From the NCBI RefSeq assembly GCF_014652235.1, contig NZ_BMYK01000002.1:370701-434700 (forward strand): a DNA stretch of 64,000 nucleotides, in the 5' to 3' direction. Position 1 is the stretch's first letter; each line of letters begins with the position of its first letter. Positions 15,476 through 21,721 of the stretch are shown here, one piece after another. The stretch is from Pseudorhodoferax aquiterrae. GTDB lineage: Bacteria > Pseudomonadota > Gammaproteobacteria > Burkholderiales > Burkholderiaceae_C. A program made the translations under genes and the position numbers. The notes under the pieces were generated by a model. The model saw nothing but the letters and a program-made list of their open reading frames with translations. It did not search any database and was not told where the DNA came from.

Positions 15476-15684
15476 GCGGCCGCCTCGAAAAGGTCCAGCG
15501 TCTGGGTGTCCGGCCTCGGCCGGCCGGCCCTGGGTACGTGCTGGCTGTTGACCCACAGGGAGCCGAATCGCTTGCGGGCCTTGGCCATGAGGCCGTGGCG
15601 GCGCGCGCAGGTCGGGCCGACGGGCAGCTGGCCGATGAACATGGCCGCCTTGTCCAGGCAACGGCCGCAGAGTGCACAGCGCAT
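15472..15684 (-). CDS. small cysteine-rich (zinc-ribbon-like) phage protein
   Basis: ATG 15682-15684 shares a base with the upstream stop (TGATG); a TTG one codon earlier is less likely. The 70-residue product has C4-x2-C7 (CALCGRCLD) and a later C/H group (GPTCARRHGLMAKARKRFGS), a possible zinc site. Function unknown; such proteins accompany NinB and RusA genes in lambdoid phages. Confidence 0.72.
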   Translation of the reverse strand: MRCALCGRCLDKAAMFIGQLPVGPTCARRHGLMAKARKRFGSLWVNSQHVPRAGRPRPDTQTLDLFEAAA

Positions 15685-16022
15685 CAAGCCACCTCCAGTT
15701 CAACGGCCCATTCCTTGGGCGCCCCGCGCCGTTGCGCGTACTTCCAAACGATCGACGGGTCGGCGTCGTCACGGCCGAGCCAGGCGGCCACCTGGTCCCG
15801 TACCGCCTTGAGGCTGCCGGGCAGGTTGTCGTCGTCCATGGGGCGCGTGCCGGGCGACACGCGGCGCAGCAGGACCGTGACGGCGCCGGCCGGGGCGGCG
15901 TGCGGGCGCATGGCCCAGGCGGTGGTGGTGCGCTCGCCCTTCACACGCTTGGCGCGCGTACGCCAGTGCTCGCGGCCATTCAGGCCGGCACCGGTGCGCA
16001 GCGGGATGGAGACGCGGATCAT
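15684..16022 (-). CDS. RusA-like Holliday junction resolvase
   Basis: The 112-residue protein has the acidic signature of the RusA family: MDDDNLPGSLKAVRDQVAAW followed by LGRDDADP, giving the spaced aspartates that bind metal. The N-terminus MIRVSIPLRTGAGLNGREHW is strand-rich, as in RusA. RusA cuts four-way junctions made in recombination or replication before packaging. It is a little shorter than E. coli RusA (120). Start overlaps the upstream stop by four bases. Confidence 0.78.
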   Translation of the reverse strand: MIRVSIPLRTGAGLNGREHWRTRAKRVKGERTTTAWAMRPHAAPAGAVTVLLRRVSPGTRPMDDDNLPGSLKAVRDQVAAWLGRDDADPSIVWKYAQRRGAPKEWAVELEVA

Positions 16023-16237
16023 GCGGGCGCTCCTTCCTCGGCTTGCTGTGTGGCCTTCTTCGTCCGCGCCTCGGCCAGCGCGGCGTCCAGCAGCTCGGGC
16101 AGGCGGGCGTAGCGGGACTCGTCGGTCTCAGCGTACCAGCGCGCCTGGCGGCGTATTTCGGCCACGTCGCAGCCGCCGCGAAAGTTGGCGCACAGGTGGT
16201 CGAGCATCAAGCGCTCGTCGTCGGTAGGCGCGCTCAT
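16019..16237 (-). CDS. small helical phage protein, 72 aa
   Basis: Starts MSAPTDDERLMLDHLCANFR at 16235-16237, overlapping the stop of the HNH-type gene (ATGA). It is fully helical and acidic/basic mixed, with an Ala-rich lysine end. No family recognised. It is coupled to the RusA-like gene below. Confidence 0.68.
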   Translation of the reverse strand: MSAPTDDERLMLDHLCANFRGGCDVAEIRRQARWYAETDESRYARLPELLDAALAEARTKKATQQAEEGAPA

Positions 16238-16764
16238 CGGCTGCTCGCGGAGATCAGGCCGGAGAACATACCGAGCGCCGCGAAGGACTTGAGTTCGCCA
16301 CGCTTGACCCTGCACACCGTCGACGTTCCGATCCCGTGCGCCGCCGCAATATCTCGGTACGGCCCCTCGGCCTGCTGAACTGCCAGCAGTGTTTCGGCGG
16401 TCAGCCTTGACCGACGGCGCCAGATCGCACGGTTGGCCAGGACGTAGCTCAGCTTGCCCTTGCGGGAGCCCGTGTCGCGCACCCAGGCGCCGTGCTCGAC
16501 CGATGTACCGGTGCGAATGTGAGCAGGGTTCAGGCAGGCCGGCTCGCTGCAGGTGACCCAGACGCGGACGCCGGGCGCGATGGCCCGTCCGGTCTGCATG
16601 TGCACGACGGCGCGCATGCCGGACTGGACACGCATCTCGCCGTTGGCAACCGTGTAGTCCGGGGCATAGAGTTTGGCCCGGCCGCGTGGACCGGTGGCGC
16701 CACGCCACAGCCAGTGGCCATCGCCGACGACGCAGCGCTGGCGGACTTCCTCGATGGTCTTCAT
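16234..16764 (-). CDS. HNH-type protein with C-terminal helix-turn-helix
   Basis: The 176-residue protein has the zinc-type HNH arrangement WVTCSEPACLNPAHIRTGTS around residues 70-90, like homing nucleases of the HNH_3 group, preceded by a WLWRGA strand. The C-terminal third (RLTAETLLAVQQAEGPYRDI then AAAHGIGTSTVCRVKRGE) is a resolvase-type helix-turn-helix that would recognise DNA. It may be a homing endonuclease or a phage DNA-binding regulator derived from one. It is embedded in overlapping genes on both sides, so unlike the capsid-operon HNH gene it looks domesticated. Confidence 0.75.
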   Translation of the reverse strand: MKTIEEVRQRCVVGDGHWLWRGATGPRGRAKLYAPDYTVANGEMRVQSGMRAVVHMQTGRAIAPGVRVWVTCSEPACLNPAHIRTGTSVEHGAWVRDTGSRKGKLSYVLANRAIWRRRSRLTAETLLAVQQAEGPYRDIAAAHGIGTSTVCRVKRGELKSFAALGMFSGLISASSR

Positions 16765-17408
16765 GCCGGCAGCTCCATCGGCCGGCGCACGGCCAGCTGC
16801 GCCACGGACTTGAACGTGATGGCCGTCTTGCCCCCGGCGTTACCGCCTTGGTAGACCGCCGCGCAGCGATCCGCGTCGCCGATCAACGCCGGCTTCGGTG
16901 CTGGGAGGCCGCGCTTCTCGTACTCGAGATCGGGCGAGCGATCACCGACCAGGCGACGCGGGTACTCGAAGCGGCCCCGGCCGACGTAGGCCCGGTGCGC
17001 TTCGGTGAAGCGGTGCTGCATGAAGCCCAGCTCCTTGAGGTCGCAGCGGCACAGCTTGACCCAGCCGCCCAGGTCTTCCACGGCCGCATGGATCGCCGGA
17101 TCGTCGAAGACCACATCGGTGTAGGAACCAACGGTCTGCATCGCCTCCAGCGTCTTGCCCCATGCCAGCGCAGCACGGTCGGTGGCGGTGCCCTGCAGCA
17201 CGCGCACCACGTCGGAGACCTTCGGGGCGAACTTGCCGTGCTCGGGGTCCGTCGCATGGGCCTGAATCGCCTTGCGGATCTGGTCCAGGTCGAACGCCTC
17301 GCAGGCGTTCCACCACAGGTCCAGCACGAAGCGGCTGGCGTCCTGGCGGTAGTAGGCCAGCACGTCGGTCAGCAGTTGGGCGAAAGCCGGTCGCTCGGTC
17401 GTCTTCAT
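16761..17408 (-). CDS. DUF6475 phage replication-associated protein
   Basis: A 215-residue protein beginning MKTTERPAFAQLLTDVLAYY with a helical N-terminal half and the segment SYTDVVFDDPAIHAAVEDLG, which I recognise from DUF6475 proteins. These lie beside replication initiator-like genes in Burkholderiales phages, in the place where lambda has P. A helicase-loader or primase-accessory role is possible, but no ATP-binding motif is visible. It ends in an arginine/proline tail and overlaps the next gene by four bases. Confidence 0.72.
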   Translation of the reverse strand: MKTTERPAFAQLLTDVLAYYRQDASRFVLDLWWNACEAFDLDQIRKAIQAHATDPEHGKFAPKVSDVVRVLQGTATDRAALAWGKTLEAMQTVGSYTDVVFDDPAIHAAVEDLGGWVKLCRCDLKELGFMQHRFTEAHRAYVGRGRFEYPRRLVGDRSPDLEYEKRGLPAPKPALIGDADRCAAVYQGGNAGGKTAITFKSVAQLAVRRPMELPA

Positions 17409-17409
17409 C

Positions 17410-18276
17410 TCAGGCTCCTTCGGCCGCCCACGCGTCGGCCACGGTGCGGTTGCGCTGCTCGAGCGCCTCCTGCTTGTTGGGCGCGGCCTTCATGCCGGCC
17501 GGCGGCAGCGCAGCAGCTAGCCACTCCAGCGGCTGCAGGGCCTTGGTCTTGGCGCATTCGCGCAGCTTGTCGATCAGGGCGGCATCGCCATGCGCTTTGC
17601 GGAGCCCGCCGAGGAACGAGCGGGCGTTTTTGTCGGGGGTGCCGGCGTTCACCAGCATCGACAGCCCGTAGCCGAAGATGATCTCGTCGGGGGACATCGG
17701 CGGCTTGCCGCCAGGAGCGTTAGCTCCTGTATCTAATCCCTTCTCCTTCCCTTCTCCTTCTCTTGGACCCTGTCTCACGGTCTGTGACAGACCCTGTGAC
17801 AGCATCTGTTGGAGCTTCCTGATCTCGTCTGTGATGCGCGCCTTGTCGTCGTCCGACTGAGCTTGTGCGAGATGCTTCTCGAGCGCTGCGATGCGCGCTT
17901 TTGCCGTCTTGAGACGCTGCTTGATCTTGGCCTCGATGGCCGTGTTCACACCTTCGGCAACGACCGGGTGGTAGAGCCGGCCGTCAGTGCACAGGACCCA
18001 GCCGCGCAGCGCGCCGTCGCGCAGCTTCTTCCAGGCCTTCAGGTCGCGCGCCAGCTCCGCCAGGCGGCAGAGTTCGATCTCGTTGTCCGGCAGGCTGCCC
18101 GCGGGCACTTGGTCCCAGGACTTGAGCCACAGCGTCACGCCCGCGCGCCATTCGCTGTCGGAGGCCTGCGCGTGGAAGGACGAGCCGAACAGGCGCGCAC
18201 GGAAGAGCGGCGTGTGCGGGAAGTCGCGCAGGTCGCAGTCGGCCGGGGTCAGCGGCTCGGGGAGTTGGGCGGACAC
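17410..18276 (-). CDS. DUF1376 replication protein (O-like position), GTG start
   Basis: GTG at 18274-18276 overlaps the upstream TAG. The 288-residue product has an N-terminal DUF1376 winged-helix-like domain (residues about 10-125: LRDFPHTPLFRARLFGSSFH, VTLWLKSWDQVPAGSLPDNE, LRGWVLCTDGRLYHPVVAEG), a coiled linker with many Gln/Glu/Lys (130-185) and a helical C-terminal domain. DUF1376 proteins occupy the replication initiator slot of many lambdoid phages. The DNA encoding the linker has repeats and a purine tract that could be the origin, as in lambda O. Confidence 0.82.
   Translation of the reverse strand: MSAQLPEPLTPADCDLRDFPHTPLFRARLFGSSFHAQASDSEWRAGVTLWLKSWDQVPAGSLPDNEIELCRLAELARDLKAWKKLRDGALRGWVLCTDGRLYHPVVAEGVNTAIEAKIKQRLKTAKARIAALEKHLAQAQSDDDKARITDEIRKLQQMLSQGLSQTVRQGPREGEGKEKGLDTGANAPGGKPPMSPDEIIFGYGLSMLVNAGTPDKNARSFLGGLRKAHGDAALIDKLRECAKTKALQPLEWLAAALPPAGMKAAPNKQEALEQRNRTVADAWAAEGA
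17733..17802 (-). other. candidate replication origin inside the DUF1376 gene
   Basis: Two copies of the odd palindrome CTGTGACAG lie at 17782-17790 and 17794-17802, 12 bp apart, with a degenerate third copy (CTGTCTCACGG) at 17770-17780. Next to them, at about 17733-17764, the minus strand is an almost pure AG tract. Repeats next to a strand-biased tract inside the initiator gene, in its interdomain linker, is the arrangement of the lambda origin. The tract here is not AT-rich, which weakens the case. Function is inferred. Confidence 0.45.
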
Positions 18277-18584
18277 TACGAATCCTTCCGCGGCGCCAGC
18301 GCCCAGCAGCGCATGCGGTTGCGCATGAGGTCGCCACCTTCGTACTGCAGCACCGTGATGTGCCCGGCCTTCTGCAGCTCGTGAGTGCGGCGGTCGACCT
18401 GCACCACAGTCAGACCGGCAACCTCACCGATCTCGGCGGCGTTCGCGCCCAGTTGCTTTGCCGTGACTACCTTGATGGCGGCGAGGATCCGCTGGTACTG
18501 GTTCGGTGCGAACTCAGGCGCGCGCTCTGCCGCCAGGATGGACGACAGCGGGTCCGTGGCGCGGACGAGGTGGGCGGTGTTCAC
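18276..18584 (-). CDS. winged-helix phage DNA-binding protein, 102 aa
   Basis: The product has a winged-helix pattern in residues 25-90: YQRILAAIKVVTAKQLGANA, AEIGEVAGLTVVQVDRRTHE, then LQKAGHITVLQYEGG as recognition helix and wing. It overlaps the stop of the upstream gene by four bases and its own TAG overlaps the DUF1376 start. It may regulate the early operon or assist the initiator; no target site is evident. Confidence 0.75.
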   Translation of the reverse strand: MNTAHLVRATDPLSSILAAERAPEFAPNQYQRILAAIKVVTAKQLGANAAEIGEVAGLTVVQVDRRTHELQKAGHITVLQYEGGDLMRNRMRCWALAPRKDS

Positions 18585-18853
18585 TCAAACCGCTCCATGC
18601 TGTTGATGGCCGACGCGAGTTGTTGAACGCTGGCGCGCTTGTCCTCGAGTACCTTCTTCGCCGTCTTGTGGGCAGCCTGCCAGTTTCGAGTGGCCTGCAC
18701 GGAGGCTGAGGCGATGGATCGCGGAGCGCGGCGCAGCATTGCGTTGAGACGCGCACACAGGACTGCCTTCTCCTCGGCAACGGAATCCCGCTGGTTCCGG
18801 ATGTCTTTGAAAGGCGTCAGGGGGGGGGTGTAGCCGAACAGGTCGGAGTTCAT
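18581..18853 (-). CDS. small helical phage protein, 90 aa
   Basis: Begins MNSDLFGYTPPLTPFKDIRN; the rest is one or two long helices with RNQRDSVAEEKAVLCARLNA. The start overlaps the upstream stop by four bases (ATGA). No family recognised; early-operon position suggests a host-takeover or replication accessory role. A run of eight G on the plus strand lies inside its N-terminal codons (18822-18829), a possible slippage spot. Confidence 0.65.
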   Translation of the reverse strand: MNSDLFGYTPPLTPFKDIRNQRDSVAEEKAVLCARLNAMLRRAPRSIASASVQATRNWQAAHKTAKKVLEDKRASVQQLASAINSMERFE

Positions 18854-19137
18854 ACGGTCTCCTCAGTCGTTGGTGCGCGGAAGACGGAAGGCGTCGCGCG
18901 CGACACCGACATGGCGCGCTCGTTGGGGGTAAGGGAAACGGTGCGCCGGCCAGCGGCGTCCAGGGCCAGCGTCCCAGGAAGCGAGATCGTCTTGGGCTGC
19001 GCGCGCGGCCCACGCTTGCGCGGCGGCGTGCTCGTGCGGCCGGACGGGACCAAGTAGGCCCAGCGGAACACGGGATGTGCGGAACGACGGGTGCCGTCGT
19101 CCCATGTCGCGGGGATGGCGAATGCGTGCTCAGACAT
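18850..19137 (-). CDS. small phage protein, 95 aa
   Basis: The product starts MSEHAFAIPATWDDGTRRSA and contains a basic Arg/Pro/Lys stretch (RTSTPPRKRGPRAQPK) followed by a beta-type LPGTLALDAAGRRTVSLTPN. Its ATG lies inside the end of the previous gene (eight-base overlap). Function unknown; the basic stretch might bind nucleic acid. Confidence 0.62.
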   Translation of the reverse strand: MSEHAFAIPATWDDGTRRSAHPVFRWAYLVPSGRTSTPPRKRGPRAQPKTISLPGTLALDAAGRRTVSLTPNERAMSVSRATPSVFRAPTTEETV

Positions 19138-19330
19138 GGCGCACCGCCCTCGCCCGCTGCAGCAGGAACTCGAGCCGCAAGTTGTACTCGCCCGGGCTCA
19201 GCTCGTTGTCCTGGTTGACCTCACGCACCACGGCCTCGGGCCGCAGTCCGTCCGTGATGCGGCGGACCTCGACGGTCTTGCCATTCCAGGGGAACTCGAA
19301 GCGCTTGTAGAGGTACTGCGACGCGCTCAC
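19130..19330 (-). CDS. small phage protein, GTG start, 66 aa
   Basis: GTG at 19328-19330 forms a GTGA overlap with the upstream stop. The product (VSASQYLYKRFEFPWNGKTV) has a short beta hairpin and a charged helix EYNLRLEFLLQRARAVRHV. No family recognised. Confidence 0.62.
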   Translation of the reverse strand: MSASQYLYKRFEFPWNGKTVEVRRITDGLRPEAVVREVNQDNELSPGEYNLRLEFLLQRARAVRHV

Positions 19331-19590
19331 AGGGCACCGCCCGTCTGGACGTTGTCAGACACCTGCCCGACCATTTCCAAGCGTCGTTCGTTGATCATGC
19401 GGACATGCTCTTTGCCAAGAACGTCCACGGTGACCAGGTGCTCGAGGTACTCGCTTTCACTGCGGAAGCCGTAGTGCAGGCGGCGGCGCAGCGCGCCCTC
19501 CTTGAGCTCCTCGGTGACGCGCGCCTCCATCTTGGCGCTCTTCTTGCCCCCGAAGATTCCGCGGGCGAAGCTGGTGAAGTTGTTGAACAT
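19327..19590 (-). CDS. small phage protein, 87 aa
   Basis: Starts MFNNFTSFARGIFGGKKSAK; a helical domain with LHYGFRSESEYLEHLVTVDV and an acidic-basic pattern follows. It is the second gene in the coupled part of the early-right operon, preceded by a 24-bp gap. Function unknown. Confidence 0.65.
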   Translation of the reverse strand: MFNNFTSFARGIFGGKKSAKMEARVTEELKEGALRRRLHYGFRSESEYLEHLVTVDVLGKEHVRMINERRLEMVGQVSDNVQTGGAL

Positions 19591-19614
19591 GGGTGCTCCC
19601 GTGCTGGGCTGGAA

Positions 19615-19827
19615 TCAGGCGGCCGCCGTGTCGATCTGCAAGTCGGCTTGACGGTCGGTGTAGGCCCGCAAGTAGCGCTCGTGCTGCGCGGTGCCGGCGG
19701 GGTATGGATTGGCGCTGTAGTGCGGCTCGCCGCGGTCAGCGGCTGCGCGCGCGAGGTCGTCGACCTCGGCCAGGGATAGTTGGGTCAGGGGGCGGATGTG
19801 CATGTCGATGGGACAGGGTTCAGGCAT
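19615..19827 (-). CDS. small phage protein with RMF/CrpP-like motif, 70 aa
   Basis: The segment GEPHYSANPYPAGTAQHERY followed by LRAYTDRQAD recalls the N-P-Y ... W/Y-x-x-A/G-W pattern of ribosome modulation factor and CrpP-like small proteins widespread in phages. The N-terminus (MPEPCPIDMHIRPLTQLSLA) is extra. The aligned tryptophans of RMF are replaced here (YLRAYT). The similarity is by eye; the role is unknown. Confidence 0.6.
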   Translation of the reverse strand: MPEPCPIDMHIRPLTQLSLAEVDDLARAAADRGEPHYSANPYPAGTAQHERYLRAYTDRQADLQIDTAAA

Positions 19828-19854
19828 GTGGCGGGCTGGCTGCCGGCTTGGCTG

Positions 19855-19986
19855 TCAGAGGGCTGCGAGCGCCACAAGAACAAGGAACAGCAGGCCGGCG
19901 CGGACTGGGCGTCCGCTGGTAGCGCAGAACCAGCCCAGGAGGGCTGCGAGGGTCTGCGCGGCGCCGAGCAAGGCAGCGATGACCAT
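19855..19986 (-). CDS. very small membrane protein directly after cro, 43 aa
   Basis: ATG at 19984-19986 begins three bases after the cro stop. The 43 codons read as two hydrophobic segments, MVIAALLGAAQTLAALLGWF and LLFLVLVALAAL, joined by a short polar, arginine-containing turn. This would make a hairpin membrane peptide. Size and place recall small host-inhibiting or lysis-related phage peptides such as Kil, but no sequence motif supports a function. Coding status rests on tight coupling and the clean two-helix pattern. Confidence 0.55.
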   Translation of the reverse strand: MVIAALLGAAQTLAALLGWFCATSGRPVRAGLLFLVLVALAAL

Positions 19987-19989
19987 CGG

Positions 19990-20259
19990 TCAGGCCTGGG
20001 CGTGGGTTTCGCTGGCGGAAGACCGCCGCTTTTTTGGAGCCCGAACGTTGGCCTGGCGCCGCGCGCGCTCGGTCAACGGCATGTCATCGATCCGCAAGCC
20101 AGGCAGCAGCGCTACGAAGCAGTCAGCCAGACCAAGCTCAATGTGCTTTCCGCCGTAGATGATCTGGTTGAGCAGCCCGCGAGTGGTGCCCGCAGATGCC
20201 GCCAGGGCGTCCTTCTCAGCTGGCGTCATCGCCAGGATTCGGCTTTTGAGGGTGTCCAT
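19990..20259 (-). CDS. Cro-like repressor
   Basis: The 89-residue protein starts MDTLKSRILAMTPAEKDALA and has a helix-turn-helix (LAASAGTTRGLLNQIIYGGK) of the YdaS/Cro kind, ending in a basic tail PKKRRSSASETHAQA. It is the first gene of the early-right operon and reads away from a divergent repressor gene across three operators. I use the ATG at 20257-20259; the only upstream in-frame start is the TTG that is itself part of the -35 box. The promoter hexamers place the transcript start about one base before the ATG, so the mRNA should be leaderless. Confidence 0.85.
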   Translation of the reverse strand: MDTLKSRILAMTPAEKDALAASAGTTRGLLNQIIYGGKHIELGLADCFVALLPGLRIDDMPLTERARRQANVRAPKKRRSSASETHAQA

Positions 20260-20266
20260 AGCCGAG

Positions 20267-20295
20267 ACGATACCCGCAGGTATCTTTCTCGTCAA
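20267..20295 (-). promoter_or_regulatory. early-right promoter PR
   Basis: Minus strand: -35 TTGACG (20290-20295), 17-bp spacer, -10 TATCGT (20267-20272). The start point should fall near 20260, next to the cro ATG. The -10 overlaps operator O1 by three bases and the -35 overlaps operator O2 by one base. The plus-strand promoter at 23502-23530 has the same spacer, the same -10 and the same overlaps. Confidence 0.75.
20270..20283. promoter_or_regulatory. operator O1 (right)
   Basis: ATACCCGCAGGTAT is a perfect ATACC-N4-GGTAT palindrome covering the end of the PR -10 box; binding would block cro transcription. Confidence 0.75.
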
Positions 20296-20308
20296 TACCT
20301 ACAGGTCG
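20295..20308. promoter_or_regulatory. operator O2 (right)
   Basis: ATACCTACAGGTCG has a perfect left half (ATACC) and an imperfect right half (GGTCG). It begins exactly 25 bp from O1 and touches the PR -35 box. Confidence 0.68.
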
Positions 20309-20309
20309 T

Positions 20310-20323
20310 TTACCTGCAGGTAG
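20310..20323. promoter_or_regulatory. operator O3 (right)
   Basis: TTACCTGCAGGTAG, with the inner palindrome ACCTGCAGGT, begins 15 bp from O2 and lies closest to the repressor gene, where it could control repressor synthesis as OR3 does in lambda. No clear hexamers for the repressor promoter were found. Confidence 0.65.
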
Positions 20324-20343
20324 CGCCTCGGCACCATGCCGGC

Positions 20344-21018
20344 ATGGAAACCTACGAGCGCTATCAGGCGCTACTGCTGCTTCTTCGTAAGACGTTCAGC
20401 GGCAACAACTCGGCGCGCTTGGCCGAGCTCATCGATAAGGACGCCTCGTACGTTCGTCGCCTGTTTTATCCACGCTCCAAGGCCGGAGCCAAGGGGATCG
20501 GCCCGGATCTCCAGGCGGTCTGCATTCGCGCGTTCAATCTCCCGCGCGGCTTTTGGGAGATGAGCGAGGATGAGGCAGCCGCGGCCATTGGCGTGCAAAC
20601 GGACGGGCCGGCACCTGCTCGCAACTTGTCGGACGCCGCAAGGGCGAGACCCAAACGGCTGTCAAGTGAATACGTCGCTGCATATGTTGAGGATGTGGGC
20701 CAATTGGTGGGCGAATTGGCTCAGAGCCTGAACGTCGAGCAACGCTCCGTCTTGCGGACGCTGCTCCGTGTGATGTTGAGCGACGCGGAAGGACTGCAAA
20801 AGCTTGACTTTCGTCAATTACTGCCGTTGCTTTCGGACAACTATCGCGCACCGGCCGCCGCCTTGCCGCTTGAGCCGTACGAAAGGCGACTCGATATCCA
20901 GAAACATTTGGATACCATCCCTCGCGAATCAGACGCTGAGGGAAAGAATCATGGGACAGATTCTGACGCTGGCGCCTTCGAGGAAGGCCGACCAGCTCGA
21001 CGTAGTGGCAAAGCTTGA
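20344..21018 (+). CDS. phage repressor in CI position, helix-turn-helix, no peptidase domain
   Basis: Begins METYERYQALLLLLRKTFSG at ATG 20344; the reading frame upstream is not coding. The 224-residue protein has a helix-turn-helix at about 20-45 (NNSARLAELIDKDASYVRRL), a linker and a helical second domain (VGELAQSLNVEQRSVLRTLL), with a charged tail. No S24 peptidase signature is visible, so it should not be cut by the RecA route used by lambda CI; induction must differ. It reads divergently from cro over three operators. No good ribosome site precedes it, hinting at weak or leaderless translation. Confidence 0.75.
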   Translation: METYERYQALLLLLRKTFSGNNSARLAELIDKDASYVRRLFYPRSKAGAKGIGPDLQAVCIRAFNLPRGFWEMSEDEAAAAIGVQTDGPAPARNLSDAARARPKRLSSEYVAAYVEDVGQLVGELAQSLNVEQRSVLRTLLRVMLSDAEGLQKLDFRQLLPLLSDNYRAPAAALPLEPYERRLDIQKHLDTIPRESDAEGKNHGTDSDAGAFEEGRPARRSGKA

Positions 21019-21190
21019 GCGCCTTCTTCTCAGAGCGCGGGCAGGGGAACTGGATGGCCTCATGTACATGACGCTGGATCGGACCGGCGCGAACGCCTGT
21101 GCAAGCGCCGGACGGTACGGGAGGGAGCCAAAGAATGGCCTCGTACCCGCGCTGCTCAGTGTGATCAGCTTGTGCGAGTCTGCTCCATGA
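20951..21190 (+). CDS. small protein downstream of repressor, 79 aa
   Basis: The start ATG 20951 (MGQILTLAPSRKADQLDVVA) has GAGGGAAAG in front and lies inside the repressor 3' end (overlap 68 bp). The product is helical then glycine-rich (YMTLDRTGANACASAGRYGR), ending LLSVISLCESAP, and its stop overlaps the next start by four bases. Function unknown; the arrangement suggests co-expression with the repressor in the lysogen. Confidence 0.65.
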   Translation: MGQILTLAPSRKADQLDVVAKLERLLLRARAGELDGLMYMTLDRTGANACASAGRYGREPKNGLVPALLSVISLCESAP

Positions 21191-21594
21191 GGGCCTTTTC
21201 AATTGCGGCCGCGGCGCTTGCTTTGTGCGCATGCACGACGGCAAGTGTCAGCCAACTCACTGCTCCAGACGGCAGGCGCCTGAACACCGTCAAGTGCAAC
21301 GCGGACTCGGCCAAATGCCTCTCAGCAGCCGCTACGAGTTGTCCCGGCGACGGCTCCTATCGAGTCATCTCGAGCGCGAGCCGGTCCGGCGGCGCCATTG
21401 CAGACGTGTTGCCCGGGCCAATTACCTGGTACTACATGACGTACCTGTGCGGACCATCCGATGGGGTGATGCCGCAGTTTGCGTTCATTGGTCAACCGTA
21501 TGTGCCGCCTCCGCTGCCTGTGGTCGTGACGCCTACGCCGATTTCGACGACTTGCAACATGGTGGGCACGCTCACGACCTGCCGCAGCCGATAG
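21187..21594 (+). CDS. small lipoprotein, lysogeny cassette
   Basis: The 135-residue product begins MRAFSIAAAALALCACTTAS, a signal peptide with a lipobox-like LCAC, so it should be anchored to a membrane via a cysteine near residue 16. The mature part holds four more cysteines spaced along it and ends with a Pro/Val run (VPPPLPVVVTPTPISTTCNM). It is coupled by ATGA to the preceding gene. The place next to a repressor suggests a surface change in the lysogen, such as phage-receptor blocking; that is inference. Confidence 0.78.
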   Translation: MRAFSIAAAALALCACTTASVSQLTAPDGRRLNTVKCNADSAKCLSAAATSCPGDGSYRVISSASRSGGAIADVLPGPITWYYMTYLCGPSDGVMPQFAFIGQPYVPPPLPVVVTPTPISTTCNMVGTLTTCRSR

Positions 21595-21619
21595 CCCGGC
21601 CAGGGATGTAGCCCTTTCG

Positions 21620-21635
21620 TCCACCATTTGGTGGA
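21620..21635. repeat. perfect 7-bp inverted repeat upstream of the PEP-CTERM gene
   Basis: TCCACCA-TT-TGGTGGA. It is unlike the ATACC-N4-GGTAT operators, so it may bind another regulator of the gene at 21722, or be a short hairpin in the transcript. A second hairpin (CCCGCC/GGCGGG, about 21678-21695) follows. Confidence 0.4.
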
Positions 21636-21721
21636 AGATCATCTCCCGCTCTTCTTACATTCCGCAACACACTTGCCCGCCACCCCGGCGGGCTGTGACG
21701 CCGGCATGAAAGGAAATCAGC

